In this document: in pieces, positions 1-8,869 of the stretch
Numbering within the stretch: position 1 is the first letter of the stretch
Layout of the letters: each line of letters starts with the position of its first letter
Source: Alkalibaculum bacchi
Lineage (GTDB): Bacteria > Bacillota > Clostridia > Eubacteriales > Alkalibacteraceae
Direction of reading: 5' to 3'
Length of the DNA: 31,026 bases
Assembly (NCBI RefSeq): GCF_937875145.1
Contig: NZ_CALNCS010000059.1
Location: 1 to 31,026, forward strand
Translations under genes and position numbers: made by a program
The notes under the pieces: model-generated
The model's database searches: none
The model's input: only the letters and a program-made list of their open reading frames with translations
What the model was told of the DNA's origin: nothing

Positions 1-1260
1 AACCATACCGTCAATATTTAGCTCTGGAATAGCTATCAATGTATAGTTTAATATAAACTTGATGATCGTTCCTATTACAATATCTTTCATAACTCGCTTA
101 AATACATTCATTGCTTGTAAAATAGTCTGAAGCGTTGCTACCATCATAATGAATAGAATAGAAAGAGAACTGTAAGACAAGATATGCCCACCATAAATCG
201 AATCATTAAAAATCATACTAAATATTTGGTCCGAAAATAAGCTTAAACCTACAATACAGGGAAAGCCTACCATGAATATAATTCTCATTGCAGACTCTGT
301 TTTTCTGCAAATAGATGCCATATCTTTTCTCACATAGGATTCTGTTATAGCTGGAAGAATTGCTGTAGATACAGCCATACTTATGGTCATAGGAATATTG
401 ATTAAAGTGCCCGCATTAGAGTAGTCTCCAAACATTTTAGTAGCATCTTTAAGAGCAATCCCTGCCATAGCCAATCGAGGTGCATATGTAACAGAATTGA
501 CCATACCATTGAGAGATAATAACAAAGATGTTATAGAAACAGGAACTGCAACAGACAAAAAGCTCTTCACGATGGTTTGCACACTGTCTATAGATTGGTT
601 TGAATTTAAACCAATCGTACTTTTTTTCTGATATCTTGTGTAAGCAGCAAATAGAACTACTAAGCCAACTGCCTCGCTTATAGATATGGCAATAGTAGCT
701 CCACCAGCTCCTAACGAAGTATTATAAGTATTGGTCATATAATAACAAAGGGGCACTCCTACTAACAATCGCGCAAGGGACTCCGCTATTTGAGATTTAG
801 CTGTGGGATCCATTTTATTCATACCCTGGAAATATCCTCTAATAATACATACAAAGACGATAAATAAAGGTGCGAAGGACAAGCCAATTAGAGGATAGTA
901 GGTATTTGGATCCCAACCTGCAAAAGCAATAAAGGACTTACCATAAAAGATAATAGTATAAGTAAAAAAAGCCCCTATTAAACTCAAGAGCACTGTCACT
1001 ACGACCATAATCTTATTGATGGTTTTTGTCTGGCCTAAAGTGCGCTTTTCAGCAATCATCTTTGACAAGGTTATGGGTACTGCCGCTATAATAAAACTTA
1101 AGACAAAATTGAGCACAAAAAACGTATTATAATAAAGGCCCATGGCATAACTACCTAAAATCTTTGTTATAGCCGCTTTATAAAAAAGCCCTATAAAACG
1201 CGACAAAAGCCCTCCAATAGCTAATATTCCCGCACCACGTACATAGGAATTTCGTGACAT
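1..1260 (-). CDS. YabM/SpoVB-type polysaccharide flippase, 3' part missing
   Basis: Reading leftward from an ATG at 1260, the frame stays open to the window edge (420 codons), so the C-terminus is missing. The product begins MSRNSYVRGAGILAIGGLLS and is a chain of hydrophobic segments separated by short basic loops, with PRL and SxxGxxxN-type patterns typical of MOP/MATE-like lipid-linked oligosaccharide exporters (SpoVB, YabM, YtgP, MurJ relatives). It is an integral membrane protein, presumably moving a lipid-linked cell-wall or exopolysaccharide precursor; the substrate cannot be read from sequence. In B. subtilis yabM lies directly after spoVT, as here, which supports the YabM assignment. 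The site before the ATG is GGGGGTT. A 9-bp inverted repeat (1273-1281 with 1300-1308) lies in the leader and partly overlaps that site. Confidence 0.85.
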   Translation of the reverse strand, partial: MSRNSYVRGAGILAIGGLLSRFIGLFYKAAITKILGSYAMGLYYNTFFVLNFVLSFIIAAVPITLSKMIAEKRTLGQTKTINKIMVVVTVLLSLIGAFFTYTIIFYGKSFIAFAGWDPNTYYPLIGLSFAPLFIVFVCIIRGYFQGMNKMDPTAKSQIAESLARLLVGVPLCYYMTNTYNTSLGAGGATIAISISEAVGLVVLFAAYTRYQKKSTIGLNSNQSIDSVQTIVKSFLSVAVPVSITSLLLSLNGMVNSVTYAPRLAMAGIALKDATKMFGDYSNAGTLINIPMTISMAVSTAILPAITESYVRKDMASICRKTESAMRIIFMVGFPCIVGLSLFSDQIFSMIFNDSIYGGHILSYSSLSILFIMMVATLQTILQAMNVFKRVMKDIVIGTIIKFILNYTLIAIPELNIDGMV

Positions 1261-1310
1261 ATAAGTAACCCCCGTATGTTTATGTTTTGGCTATCAATAA
1301 AACATACGCT

Positions 1311-1358
1311 TATAAATAAAAAATATTCGTCAAAAGCCTTGCTTTTGACGAATATTTT
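1311..1358 (-). terminator. Rho-independent terminator of spoVT
   Basis: A perfect 17-bp stem (1321-1337 with 1341-1357) with a 3-nt loop is followed on the minus strand by a T-rich tail (TTTATTTATA). It lies just after the spoVT stop and separates spoVT from the flippase gene. Confidence 0.85.
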
Positions 1359-1385
1359 AGCACATTACATCCTATCCGCAGATGC

Positions 1386-1934
1386 TTACTGCTCCATCTG
1401 TTTCCCTAAGAAACTTGAGCCAATTTCTGCGATTTTCACTTCATTATCGGTTATTTTAATACTACTATCTTCTGATAATAATATTAAGGCCCCGATAGGA
1501 TCCCCTTGAGCTACGATAGGAGATATAACACAGACAAATAATTCCTCATCTTCATCCACTAATAAAGTGTATTCACTTCCTGTAGACTTTTCCCCTATTA
1601 CAGTTCTTCGATTTTCTATTACCTTCTCTATCTGAGGACCAATCTTTTTGTTTAGCAAATTTTTCTTTGGTAAGCCCGAAATAGCTATAATATTATCACG
1701 ATCGCATATACACACTATATACTTGGCCGTCTGAAATATAGACTCTGCATATTCTTGAGCAAATTTTCCCAATTCGCCTATAGGAGAGTATTTTTTTAAG
1801 ATTACTTCTCCTTGTCGATCCGTATAGATTTCCAATGGATCTCCTTCTCTTATATGCAAAGTTCGTCTTATTTCCTTTGGTATAACTATTCTGCCTAAAT
1901 CATCTATTCTTCTAACAATACCGGTTGCTTTCAA
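1386..1934 (-). CDS. spoVT: Stage V sporulation transcription regulator SpoVT
   Basis: 182 aa, the normal SpoVT length. Residues 1-50 are an AbrB-type swapped-hairpin DNA-binding domain (MKATGIVRRIDDLGRIVIPK, then EIRRTL and EGDPLEIY). The remainder is a GAF-like sensory domain. In spore formers SpoVT acts in the forespore and tunes SigG-dependent genes. The ATG at 1934 has a strong AGGAGG site 8-9 nt upstream. A SigG-type promoter lies in the 74-bp gap to the upstream gene, so spoVT can be transcribed separately from mfd and the foldase genes. Confidence 0.97.
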   Translation of the reverse strand: MKATGIVRRIDDLGRIVIPKEIRRTLHIREGDPLEIYTDRQGEVILKKYSPIGELGKFAQEYAESIFQTAKYIVCICDRDNIIAISGLPKKNLLNKKIGPQIEKVIENRRTVIGEKSTGSEYTLLVDEDEELFVCVISPIVAQGDPIGALILLSEDSSIKITDNEVKIAEIGSSFLGKQMEQ

Positions 1935-1970
1935 ATTATTACCTCCTAATAGATACTGTTGTCTAAAATT

Positions 1971-2000
1971 TAGTATTCTATTAGATTGGTGTTTTTATTC
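1971..2000 (-). promoter_or_regulatory. SigG/SigF-type promoter of spoVT
   Basis: Minus strand: GAATA (2000-1996), an 18-bp spacer, then AATACTA (1977-1971). The forespore consensus is gHATR - N17-18 - CATWHTA, so only the first base of the -10 differs. The position, 37 nt before the spoVT start, and the known forespore control of spoVT in B. subtilis support the call. Confidence 0.7.
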
Positions 2001-2008
2001 AAATTTTT

Positions 2009-2944
2009 CTAATTTAACCTGATATCGTAATTTTTCATTTGACCTTCTATATAATTTTTGTAGGCCTGATCTTTCGTTTCTTTTAGAAGATCTTTTTCCA
2101 CTTTTGTCATTACTTGTTCATAGGGTATTGGCTCTTGAATGTTTTCGTCATAAACATAGATAATATGGTACTTTCCTTGACTCTCGAAAACCGAGCTCAT
2201 TTGGCCTACTTTCGTAGAAAAAACAATTTCAGAATACTCTTTTTCATTGCTACTGTAGTATACCGTACCTAAGTCAGAGGTATTTACACCATTTTTATCT
2301 TCAAATTCTTTTAGCGCTTCTTCAAAACTCAAATCCTTCTTTTTAATCTCATTATAAATTTTCTGTACCGTATTTTGGTCTTCAGCTTCAATATCCATAA
2401 TGGATTTCATACTGTAATTATAATACTTTATATGCTCGTCATAATAATTTGAGATTTCTTCAGCGTTTACGGATATACTTTCCGTTATCTTTTCATATAA
2501 TTTAGAGATGTATTCATTTTCTTTAGCCAAGCCTAAAAGATACTCGTCAAAAGTATCTCTATCCTGATCTTTTCCCTTTAAGAACTCATTATACTTTTCA
2601 TTACCTCCGTATAAGGCGATAATGGTCTCTATAAGAGAATCCCTTTGAGCTAAAGCTTCTTTTTCTTGTATTTCAATGCCTTCATTTTTTGCTACATCCA
2701 CTAATACATAAGATTCTACCAATTTGTTTATGAGTTTTTTCTCTAAATCCTTCCGGGTTTCACCGCCACTAGGAAAATCGTAGCCATTTATTCTATAGCT
2801 TATCTCCGTCAAGACTAATTGCCTATTTAATTGTTCCTTTACGATCTTCTTATCATTGATTGTAGTTACAACCTCTGTATTCGATGCGCAGCCACTAATC
2901 ATAAGTAGAATTACTAGTACAAAGACAATCTGTGCTCTTCTCAC
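2009..2944 (-). CDS. PrsA/SurA-like lipoprotein with degenerate parvulin domain
   Basis: 311 aa starting at a GTG (2944) with GAGG upstream. The N-terminus is a lipoprotein signal with lipobox ISGC, lipidated Cys19. A SurA-N-like helical region follows (residues 30-160, with the motif RINGYDFP at 51-58), then a parvulin-like region (about 177-266) that keeps GKYHIIYVYD (His260) but has Ser181 where the first active-site His normally sits. It is probably an extracytoplasmic, membrane-anchored chaperone with weak or no prolyl isomerase activity (inference). The stop of the related upstream gene is 17 nt before this start, so the two are co-transcribed tandem paralogues. Confidence 0.85.
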   Translation of the reverse strand: MRRAQIVFVLVILLMISGCASNTEVVTTINDKKIVKEQLNRQLVLTEISYRINGYDFPSGGETRKDLEKKLINKLVESYVLVDVAKNEGIEIQEKEALAQRDSLIETIIALYGGNEKYNEFLKGKDQDRDTFDEYLLGLAKENEYISKLYEKITESISVNAEEISNYYDEHIKYYNYSMKSIMDIEAEDQNTVQKIYNEIKKKDLSFEEALKEFEDKNGVNTSDLGTVYYSSNEKEYSEIVFSTKVGQMSSVFESQGKYHIIYVYDENIQEPIPYEQVMTKVEKDLLKETKDQAYKNYIEGQMKNYDIRLN

Positions 2945-2961
2945 CAGAGAACCTCTTTCCC

Positions 2962-4431
2962 CTAATTTAATACTTTCGGATAGGTTTTTACTTTGTATTC
3001 CTCTTTCAAATTATCAATAAAGCTCTCAAAAGGGTCTACAATTTCCTTGATTTTAACGTCCCCATCCTTTAAAATTTTATCTTTATAAGAATTTAATTTG
3101 GTATTTACTTTTTCATTTAGCAGATTTTCTTTTATTTCATCCGTCTTTTCTTTTAAAGTAGGAAGCTCTACTATATTTTTGTCATAAACATAAATGATGT
3201 GATAACCGAAATCTGTTTTTACTACATCACTAATCTGACCTGGTTCTAATTTAAAGGCTACCTTCTCAAATTCGGCTACCATTTTTTTATATCCAAATTC
3301 GCCTAAGTCTGCAGCTTCTGATACCTCTTCATGATCTTGATACTTTTCTAAAGCGGCTTCAAAACTATCTGCATCCTTTATTTCACCTTTAATGGTCTTT
3401 GCTAAGTCTTCTGAAGTAGTTAATATATGTTTAGCAGATACTGTACTCGCATTATAAGATTCTTTGTTCTCTTTGTAATAGGTTTCAATTTCCTTTTTTG
3501 TTACATCTATATCTTTTTTGAAATTTTCACTTATCGTTTTCTCATAAAGTCTTGTTAAAGCATCTGATTTCGTTAGCTCATCGTATCTCGCTTCTGAAAT
3601 ATAATAACTCTTTAAATAACTTGTGATGTCTTCACCATAAAAACTTTCAAATTGTGATTTAATCTCCGCTTGTTTTTCAGTGAGTGCTTTATCATCGATT
3701 TTTATGCCTTGCTTTTCCGCATCTTTTCGAATTAAATAAGAGGTTGCCATTTGATTTTGCACTTGATTATAAGTTGCTTTAATAGATTCTTCATCTGTAG
3801 GCAAACCACTACCGGTAGTCATGTAATAGTTTAACTCTACCTGAGATAAATAATAGTACATTTCATCTTTGATCAATTTTTCGTCATCTACAGTAACCGC
3901 AACCTTTTTCGCTTCCTTACCGCTGTCAAAAAGCTCATTTGTATACACTTCAATAAAGGCATTTGCATAGTTTATGTCTTCTGTATAGATTTTAATGAAG
4001 TCTTCATATTCTTCTTGAGTAAGGTTTCGATCTGTAATAAACTTTTTATACTCTTCTTCCGTTTCAAAACCAGACTTTAAATTAGAGATCGTAGCTTCTA
4101 CTTGGCTTTGGATTTCTTTTGAGTCCATTTCAGGGTCTTTTTTTACCCCTTCCGCTCTTAACAAATCTATCTCAACTAATGTATCCAGTAGCTCTTCCTT
4201 TAAAGTAGTTAGTTCTTCATCCTTTGGCATTTCATAACCATTTAGATGATAAACCATCTCATAATAAGTTAATAGCTCTGTAAATTCTTTTTTGGTAACT
4301 TTCCCATCCTTTGTTTCATATACGACTCTTTTCATATCTTGCTCTGGATTTACCTTAACCATACTGCATCCACTAAATCCAATGATAAGAGCAAGTATGA
4401 ACGCTACTAGAGTACTCTTTTTCTTAATCAA
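2962..4431 (-). CDS. PrsA-like foldase lipoprotein, parvulin-type peptidyl-prolyl isomerase
   Basis: 489 aa from a TTG start (4431), chosen because AAGGGAGG sits 7 nt upstream and the lipoprotein signal begins there (lipobox FSGC, Cys22). The parvulin domain at about 329-418 retains both active-site histidines (AKHIL His335, GYHII His411) plus the DLGEFG and F-x-L-x-P-G-Q-I-S elements. It is longer than B. subtilis PrsA (about 290 aa) because the N-terminal SurA-like module appears twice: residues about 35-170 (NGYEMP at 64-69) and about 178-310 (GSGLP at 207-211). The likely role is folding of exported proteins outside the membrane. It is co-transcribed with the downstream paralogue. Confidence 0.9.
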   Translation of the reverse strand: MIKKKSTLVAFILALIIGFSGCSMVKVNPEQDMKRVVYETKDGKVTKKEFTELLTYYEMVYHLNGYEMPKDEELTTLKEELLDTLVEIDLLRAEGVKKDPEMDSKEIQSQVEATISNLKSGFETEEEYKKFITDRNLTQEEYEDFIKIYTEDINYANAFIEVYTNELFDSGKEAKKVAVTVDDEKLIKDEMYYYLSQVELNYYMTTGSGLPTDEESIKATYNQVQNQMATSYLIRKDAEKQGIKIDDKALTEKQAEIKSQFESFYGEDITSYLKSYYISEARYDELTKSDALTRLYEKTISENFKKDIDVTKKEIETYYKENKESYNASTVSAKHILTTSEDLAKTIKGEIKDADSFEAALEKYQDHEEVSEAADLGEFGYKKMVAEFEKVAFKLEPGQISDVVKTDFGYHIIYVYDKNIVELPTLKEKTDEIKENLLNEKVNTKLNSYKDKILKDGDVKIKEIVDPFESFIDNLKEEYKVKTYPKVLN

Positions 4432-4467
4432 ATTGTTTCCTCCCTTAAATAGATTGACTGTTTGAGA

Positions 4468-4485
4468 AACAGAGAAGGCTCTGTT
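4468..4485 (-). terminator. Weak hairpin after mfd
   Basis: A 7-bp perfect stem (4468-4474 with 4479-4485) with loop AAGG lies 28 nt after the mfd stop. The minus strand continues TTCTC rather than a full T-run, so termination would be partial. An overlapping alternative hairpin (4458-4463 with 4467-4472) is mutually exclusive with it. The first PrsA-like gene may depend on readthrough or on an unseen promoter here. Confidence 0.35.
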
Positions 4486-4513
4486 CCTTACAGTTCAATT
4501 GTTCATTAAACCA

Positions 4514-7500
4514 TTATATCGAATTTCCTTGGTTTTTAATAGCCTTAATCTTCTCTACAAACTCTTTTAGGCCAATGAGAACACCTCTGTCATGTACAGA
4601 TTTTTTCAATATAAGACTTGTATTTCCAGATCGATCCGTATTAAATTGTACAGGATATTTCTTAATTATTTCTTTAATCTCATCCATGCTTAAAAAGAAG
4701 CTGTTTTCAAAGGTGAAGACAATCTGATTATTTATTCCTTTGATTTTGTCCATACCTAAGCTTGAAGCCATTTTTTTAATATAGGAAATATACAGAAGGT
4801 TTTGAACGCTTTTTGGTAGATCTCCATATCTGTCTTCAATATCTTCTTCAATTTGATTCAATTCTGCTTGGCTTTCAATACCAATAATCTTTTTATACAA
4901 TTGGTATTTTTGTTTTTCACTTTCCACATAGGTAGATGGAATATAAGCGTCTACATCTAATTCTATTGTAGTATTGATTTGTATTGGAGTCTCTTCTCCC
5001 TTTAACTCTTTTACTGCCTCATCTAAAATCTTACAGTACATATCGTAACCAACAGTAGTTAAGTGACCATGCTGTTTAGACCCTAGCATGCTGCCTGCCC
5101 CTCTAATTTCCAAATCTCGCATAGCTATTTTAAAACCTGAACCAAACTCTGTAAAATCCTTAAGAGCTTTCAGCCTTTTTTCTGCGATTTCACTAAGGGT
5201 TTTGTCCTTTCGATAAGTAATATAAGCATAGGATAATCTATTTGAACGACCTACTCTACCTCTTAGCTGATATAGCTGAGAAAGTCCCATATGATCTGCA
5301 TCCTCTATAATGATTGTGTTGGCATTTGAAATATCAAGTCCCGATTCAATAATCGTAGTACATATTAAGATGTCGTATTCGTTATCCATAAAGTCTATCA
5401 TTATATTTTCTAATTTTGTCTCACTCATTTTTCCGTGAGCTACGGCAATCCTCGCCTCTGGTACCATCCTTGATACCTTTGCAACTATTGTTTCAATATC
5501 ATAAACCTTATTATGAACATAGTAGACTTGGCCGTTTCTAGCCAATTCTCGATTGATGGCGTCTCGTATGAGTATTTCATTGTATTCCATGATATACGTC
5601 TGTACTGGCGTTCGATTATGAGGAGGTTCGTTTAGTATACTCATATCCCTTGCACCTATTAAGGACATGTGAAGAGTCCTTGGTATAGGCGTAGCACTGA
5701 GGGTTAAGACATCTATATTGGTCTTTAATTCCTTAATCTGCTCTTTATGCTTAACGCCAAAACGTTGCTCTTCATCCACGATAAGTAGCCCTAAATCGTG
5801 ATATCTTACATCTTTTGATAGTAAGCGATGTGTTCCAATGATAATGTCTACCTGATTTCGTTTTATATCCTCGATAATTTGCTCTTGCTGCTTTTTTGTC
5901 CTGAAGCGAGAAAGCATTTCTATGCGTATAGGATAGTCTTCAAATCGAGCCATAAAGCTATTATAGTGTTGTTGTGCAAGGATGGTTGTAGGTACCAACA
6001 TGGCAACTTGTTTATTATCCATAATGCATTTAAACGCTGCTCTTATAGCTACTTCTGTCTTACCATAACCTACATCTCCACAGATTAGGCGGTCCATAGG
6101 CATATCGGATTCCATATCTCCTTTTACATCTTCAATAGCCAGAAGCTGATCTCCAGTCTCCTCATAAGGAAATTTTTCCTCAAATTCCCTGGTCCAATTA
6201 CTGTCTTTTGAAAAAGCATAGCCTTTTGCTTTTCTTCTCTTTGCATAAACTTCTAGCAATTCTTTGGCCATGTCCGTTACGGATTCTTTTGTCTTTTGCT
6301 TTGATTTCTTCCATTCTACACTACCCAATTTATTGACTTTAGGTTTTTTATCGCCAAAACCAATATAAACTTGTACAGAGTCCATTTGATCTACTGGAAT
6401 ATAAAGCTTATCCCCTTTAGCATATTTTAAATGGAGATAGTCCTTTTTCACACCTTCAACTGCAATCTGCTCTATTCCAGCGTATACACCAATACCATGA
6501 GTATCGTGTACAATATAATCTCCTGCTTTTAAATCTGTAAAAGATTCTATCTTTTTCCCTTTTTTATTTTTCTTTTTCTTTTTGCTCTTTATCTTTTCCT
6601 TAAAGATATTTCGGTCAGATAAAGCGACTAATTTGTCTTCATACAAGACAAATCCCTTTTCTAAATTCCCTTGTACAATGTTTACTTTTTTGCTTAATAT
6701 ATTTTCCTTTTGAATATAACCTTCTATGCTGTAATTTGAGAGCATTTCAGCTATATTATTGCATCTACTCTTGTCTTGCCCGAGGATAATTACTGTATAG
6801 GCTTCTTTTTTCCATTGGGCCAATTGATCCATAAACTCGGGAACTTTTCCATAAAAAGAATAGACCTCTTTAGAATTCACTTCGATTATAGATTGTGGTT
6901 TAATAAAATTAAACCTCTTACTTAAGCCTTGAAAATCAATAGTCTTCTTATCCTGTAAAAAATCTTGTACTTGTTCAAAAGCAAAAAAGCGCTGAAAAAA
7001 ATTAGGAAAGATTTCGCCTCTTTCCAATAAACTTTGAAAGTCTTCTTTTAATTGACTTGAAAAACTCTCAAATTGGTTATTAAATCGATCTCCTTCAAAA
7101 AATAAAAAATAAGTGTCTTGACTAAAGTAATGAATTAAAGAACATAGTTCCCCTTTGTAATAGGGTATTAATCCCTCTAGATTTTCTACTTGTCCATTGA
7201 TGTAATTTTCTGTTAGATTTTCTAAACGTATCTCTCGTTCTCCAACCTTCTTCTTTGACTTCTTCATATCTTTCTGTAGCGAGTCATAAAGTTCCTGTTT
7301 TTCATAATCTTTAAACAGGATTTCATGAGCAGGTGAGAGCCTTAGTTTATCTAGCTTTTCCATAGATTGTTGGTTTTCTATATCAAACACCCGAAGGGAG
7401 TCAATTTCATCATCAAAAAATTCCACTCTAATGGGATTCTTGTCAATAATATTAAATACATCGACAATCCCCCCCCTAACCGAAAATTGTCCTGGATTTT

Positions 7501-7996
7501 CTACCATTTCGCAACGTTGATAGCCAAAATCTGTGAGCAATTTCACAAAATCATCCATTTCAATGATTTGCCCAACTTTTATGGTTTTAAATAATTTCTT
7601 GTATTCCTTTGGAGGCATTAATTTTTTAAATAAAGATTCTAGTGGTGTAACGATAATTCTTTTTTTGTGAGAAAGAATTTCATTAAAAGCTCGAATTCGA
7701 TCGTGAGTCAATTCTTTACTATGAGAGTTGACAAAATAAAAATGACTGGGCTCAGAATGAAGGCAGATAGCAACTCCAGGAGAAATTTCGTTAAGGCTTG
7801 TAGTGATTTTTTCCCCTTGTAGCTCATTTTCGCATATGAGAAGAATATTCTCCTTTTCCAGTAAATTTACTGCATAGACTAGGGCTAGACCTTCATCAAT
7901 ATTGGCTATTCCCACATGATCTTTACTATTTAGTTCCTCCACTAAATGACTATAGGATTTTGTACTTCGTACTACATCTTGTAACAAATTCTTCAT
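4514..7996 (-). CDS. mfd: Transcription-repair coupling factor Mfd
   Basis: 1160 aa, the usual Mfd length. It removes RNA polymerase stalled at DNA lesions and recruits UvrA. Domains in order: UvrB-homology module (about 1-330, with SVRGGIVDVF); a lysine-rich linker near residue 478; the CarD-like RNA-polymerase-interacting domain (about 490-560, DYIVHDTHGIGVY); an SF2 translocase with Walker A GDVGYGKTE (about 640), DEEQ box (about 740), SATPIPRT, TTIIESGLDI and motif VI RGRVGR (about 911); and a C-terminal TRCF domain. The ATG at 7996 has a GAGGTG site. The upstream leader can fold over that site. The gene lies after pth as in Bacillus, but the small fin gene is missing. Confidence 0.98.
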   Translation of the reverse strand: MKNLLQDVVRSTKSYSHLVEELNSKDHVGIANIDEGLALVYAVNLLEKENILLICENELQGEKITTSLNEISPGVAICLHSEPSHFYFVNSHSKELTHDRIRAFNEILSHKKRIIVTPLESLFKKLMPPKEYKKLFKTIKVGQIIEMDDFVKLLTDFGYQRCEMVENPGQFSVRGGIVDVFNIIDKNPIRVEFFDDEIDSLRVFDIENQQSMEKLDKLRLSPAHEILFKDYEKQELYDSLQKDMKKSKKKVGEREIRLENLTENYINGQVENLEGLIPYYKGELCSLIHYFSQDTYFLFFEGDRFNNQFESFSSQLKEDFQSLLERGEIFPNFFQRFFAFEQVQDFLQDKKTIDFQGLSKRFNFIKPQSIIEVNSKEVYSFYGKVPEFMDQLAQWKKEAYTVIILGQDKSRCNNIAEMLSNYSIEGYIQKENILSKKVNIVQGNLEKGFVLYEDKLVALSDRNIFKEKIKSKKKKKNKKGKKIESFTDLKAGDYIVHDTHGIGVYAGIEQIAVEGVKKDYLHLKYAKGDKLYIPVDQMDSVQVYIGFGDKKPKVNKLGSVEWKKSKQKTKESVTDMAKELLEVYAKRRKAKGYAFSKDSNWTREFEEKFPYEETGDQLLAIEDVKGDMESDMPMDRLICGDVGYGKTEVAIRAAFKCIMDNKQVAMLVPTTILAQQHYNSFMARFEDYPIRIEMLSRFRTKKQQEQIIEDIKRNQVDIIIGTHRLLSKDVRYHDLGLLIVDEEQRFGVKHKEQIKELKTNIDVLTLSATPIPRTLHMSLIGARDMSILNEPPHNRTPVQTYIMEYNEILIRDAINRELARNGQVYYVHNKVYDIETIVAKVSRMVPEARIAVAHGKMSETKLENIMIDFMDNEYDILICTTIIESGLDISNANTIIIEDADHMGLSQLYQLRGRVGRSNRLSYAYITYRKDKTLSEIAEKRLKALKDFTEFGSGFKIAMRDLEIRGAGSMLGSKQHGHLTTVGYDMYCKILDEAVKELKGEETPIQINTTIELDVDAYIPSTYVESEKQKYQLYKKIIGIESQAELNQIEEDIEDRYGDLPKSVQNLLYISYIKKMASSLGMDKIKGINNQIVFTFENSFFLSMDEIKEIIKKYPVQFNTDRSGNTSLILKKSVHDRGVLIGLKEFVEKIKAIKNQGNSI

Positions 7997-8000
7997 TATT

Positions 8001-8046
8001 CACCTCTAAATACCACTAGCCCGGCTTTAAGAACCGGGCATAGGTG
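8001..8046 (-). promoter_or_regulatory. Hairpin that could mask the mfd ribosome-binding site
   Basis: Minus strand: CACCT (8046-8042) can pair with AGGTG (8005-8001), which is the mfd ribosome-binding site. The pair encloses a perfect 6-bp GC-rich stem, GCCCGG (8039-8034) with CCGGGC (8024-8019). The outer helix closes an asymmetric internal loop (2 and 13 nt), so its stability is uncertain. The inner GC-rich hairpin also resembles the end hairpins of IS200/IS605-type elements, so a mobile-element remnant is an alternative. Confidence 0.35.
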
Positions 8047-8293
8047 TTTCGTCTCTACACTTTTTGCAAGGTAGAAATCGTTTTTCTTATTAGATTATGC
8101 TGCTTAACGTACTAGCTTTTAACAATAGTCAAACGATTGTAACACAATTGTTCAAGTGTCGTTTAAAACTTATCTCACCTAAAGGCGAATTTTCCCGTCC
8201 AACCACCTAACCATCACCTTAGAATCTTCTACGTCGATTCTGTGACCGTGACACTCGCCAAATGAAAGCTAACTCTTTCATTTGCCGAGTTGT
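8047..8293. other. Gene-free interval between pth and mfd with hairpins and a dispersed repeat
   Basis: No credible gene is seen. An inverted repeat (8254-8268 with 8275-8289, 14 of 15 pairs) follows the pth stop but lacks a T-run on the minus strand. A 25-nt segment at 8170-8194 matches 26464-26488 at 22 of 25 positions, marking a dispersed repeat. No clear promoter for mfd could be assigned. Confidence 0.5.
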
Positions 8294-8851
8294 TTATCGT
8301 ATATTATACTTATTCATACAAGGATTTATGCCTTCTTTTACAAAAAATAGGGCTGCTTTTGCTGCTTTTTCAACGGTCTCTTTTACAATGGATAACTCGT
8401 CAGAAGTAAATTTGCCTAAAACGTATTTATCTAATGGTATATTGTCCTGTTTTCCAATACCTAATCGTATTCTGGCCATTTTATCGCTTTTTAGATGGTA
8501 AATGACAGAACGCATTCCATTGTGTGTTCCCGCGCTGCCTTTTTGCCTTATTCGCATTTTTCCTACATCAATGTCAATATCATCGTAAATAATCAAAAGA
8601 TCTTCCATATCCAAATCGTAGTAATCTACTACATCAAATACACTTTCTCCACTTAAGTTCATAAAGGTCTGAGGCTTTACTAGAAGGACCTTTTCGCCAT
8701 CTAAGAAAAATGTTCCTATAAGAGATTTACCCTTTGATTTAAAGTGCACCGCATAACTATCAGCAATAGCATCGATGACTTGAAATCCTATATTATGTCT
8801 CGTATGGGCATACTGGTCTCCAGGATTGCCTAAACCAACTATTGCTTTCAA
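8294..8851 (-). CDS. pth: Peptidyl-tRNA hydrolase
   Basis: 185 aa, normal for bacterial Pth. It cleaves peptidyl-tRNAs released prematurely from ribosomes and recycles the tRNA. Conserved elements: MKAIVGLGNPG with Asn9, the active-site His19 in TRHNIGF, the FMNLSG segment, and YDDIDIDVGKMRIRQKGSAG with THNGMRS. The start lies 18 nt after the prs stop, so it is the last gene of a glmU-prs-pth operon. Confidence 0.97.
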   Translation of the reverse strand: MKAIVGLGNPGDQYAHTRHNIGFQVIDAIADSYAVHFKSKGKSLIGTFFLDGEKVLLVKPQTFMNLSGESVFDVVDYYDLDMEDLLIIYDDIDIDVGKMRIRQKGSAGTHNGMRSVIYHLKSDKMARIRLGIGKQDNIPLDKYVLGKFTSDELSIVKETVEKAAKAALFFVKEGINPCMNKYNIR

Positions 8852-8869
8852 AGAATCACCTGTTTCTAA

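Noticed and set aside
6540..6600. Lysine-rich tract in Mfd as an unusual insertion
   Set aside because: Mfd orthologues carry a basic linker at this place before the RNA-polymerase-interacting domain, so it is normal variation.
8254..8289. Inverted repeat after pth considered as an operon terminator
   Set aside because: The minus strand continues GTGTCACGG, with no T-run, so it is reported only as a hairpin.
8262..8501. Open frame on the plus strand opposite pth
   Set aside because: It is antisense to a well-conserved gene, has no ribosome-binding site and the product has no recognisable features.
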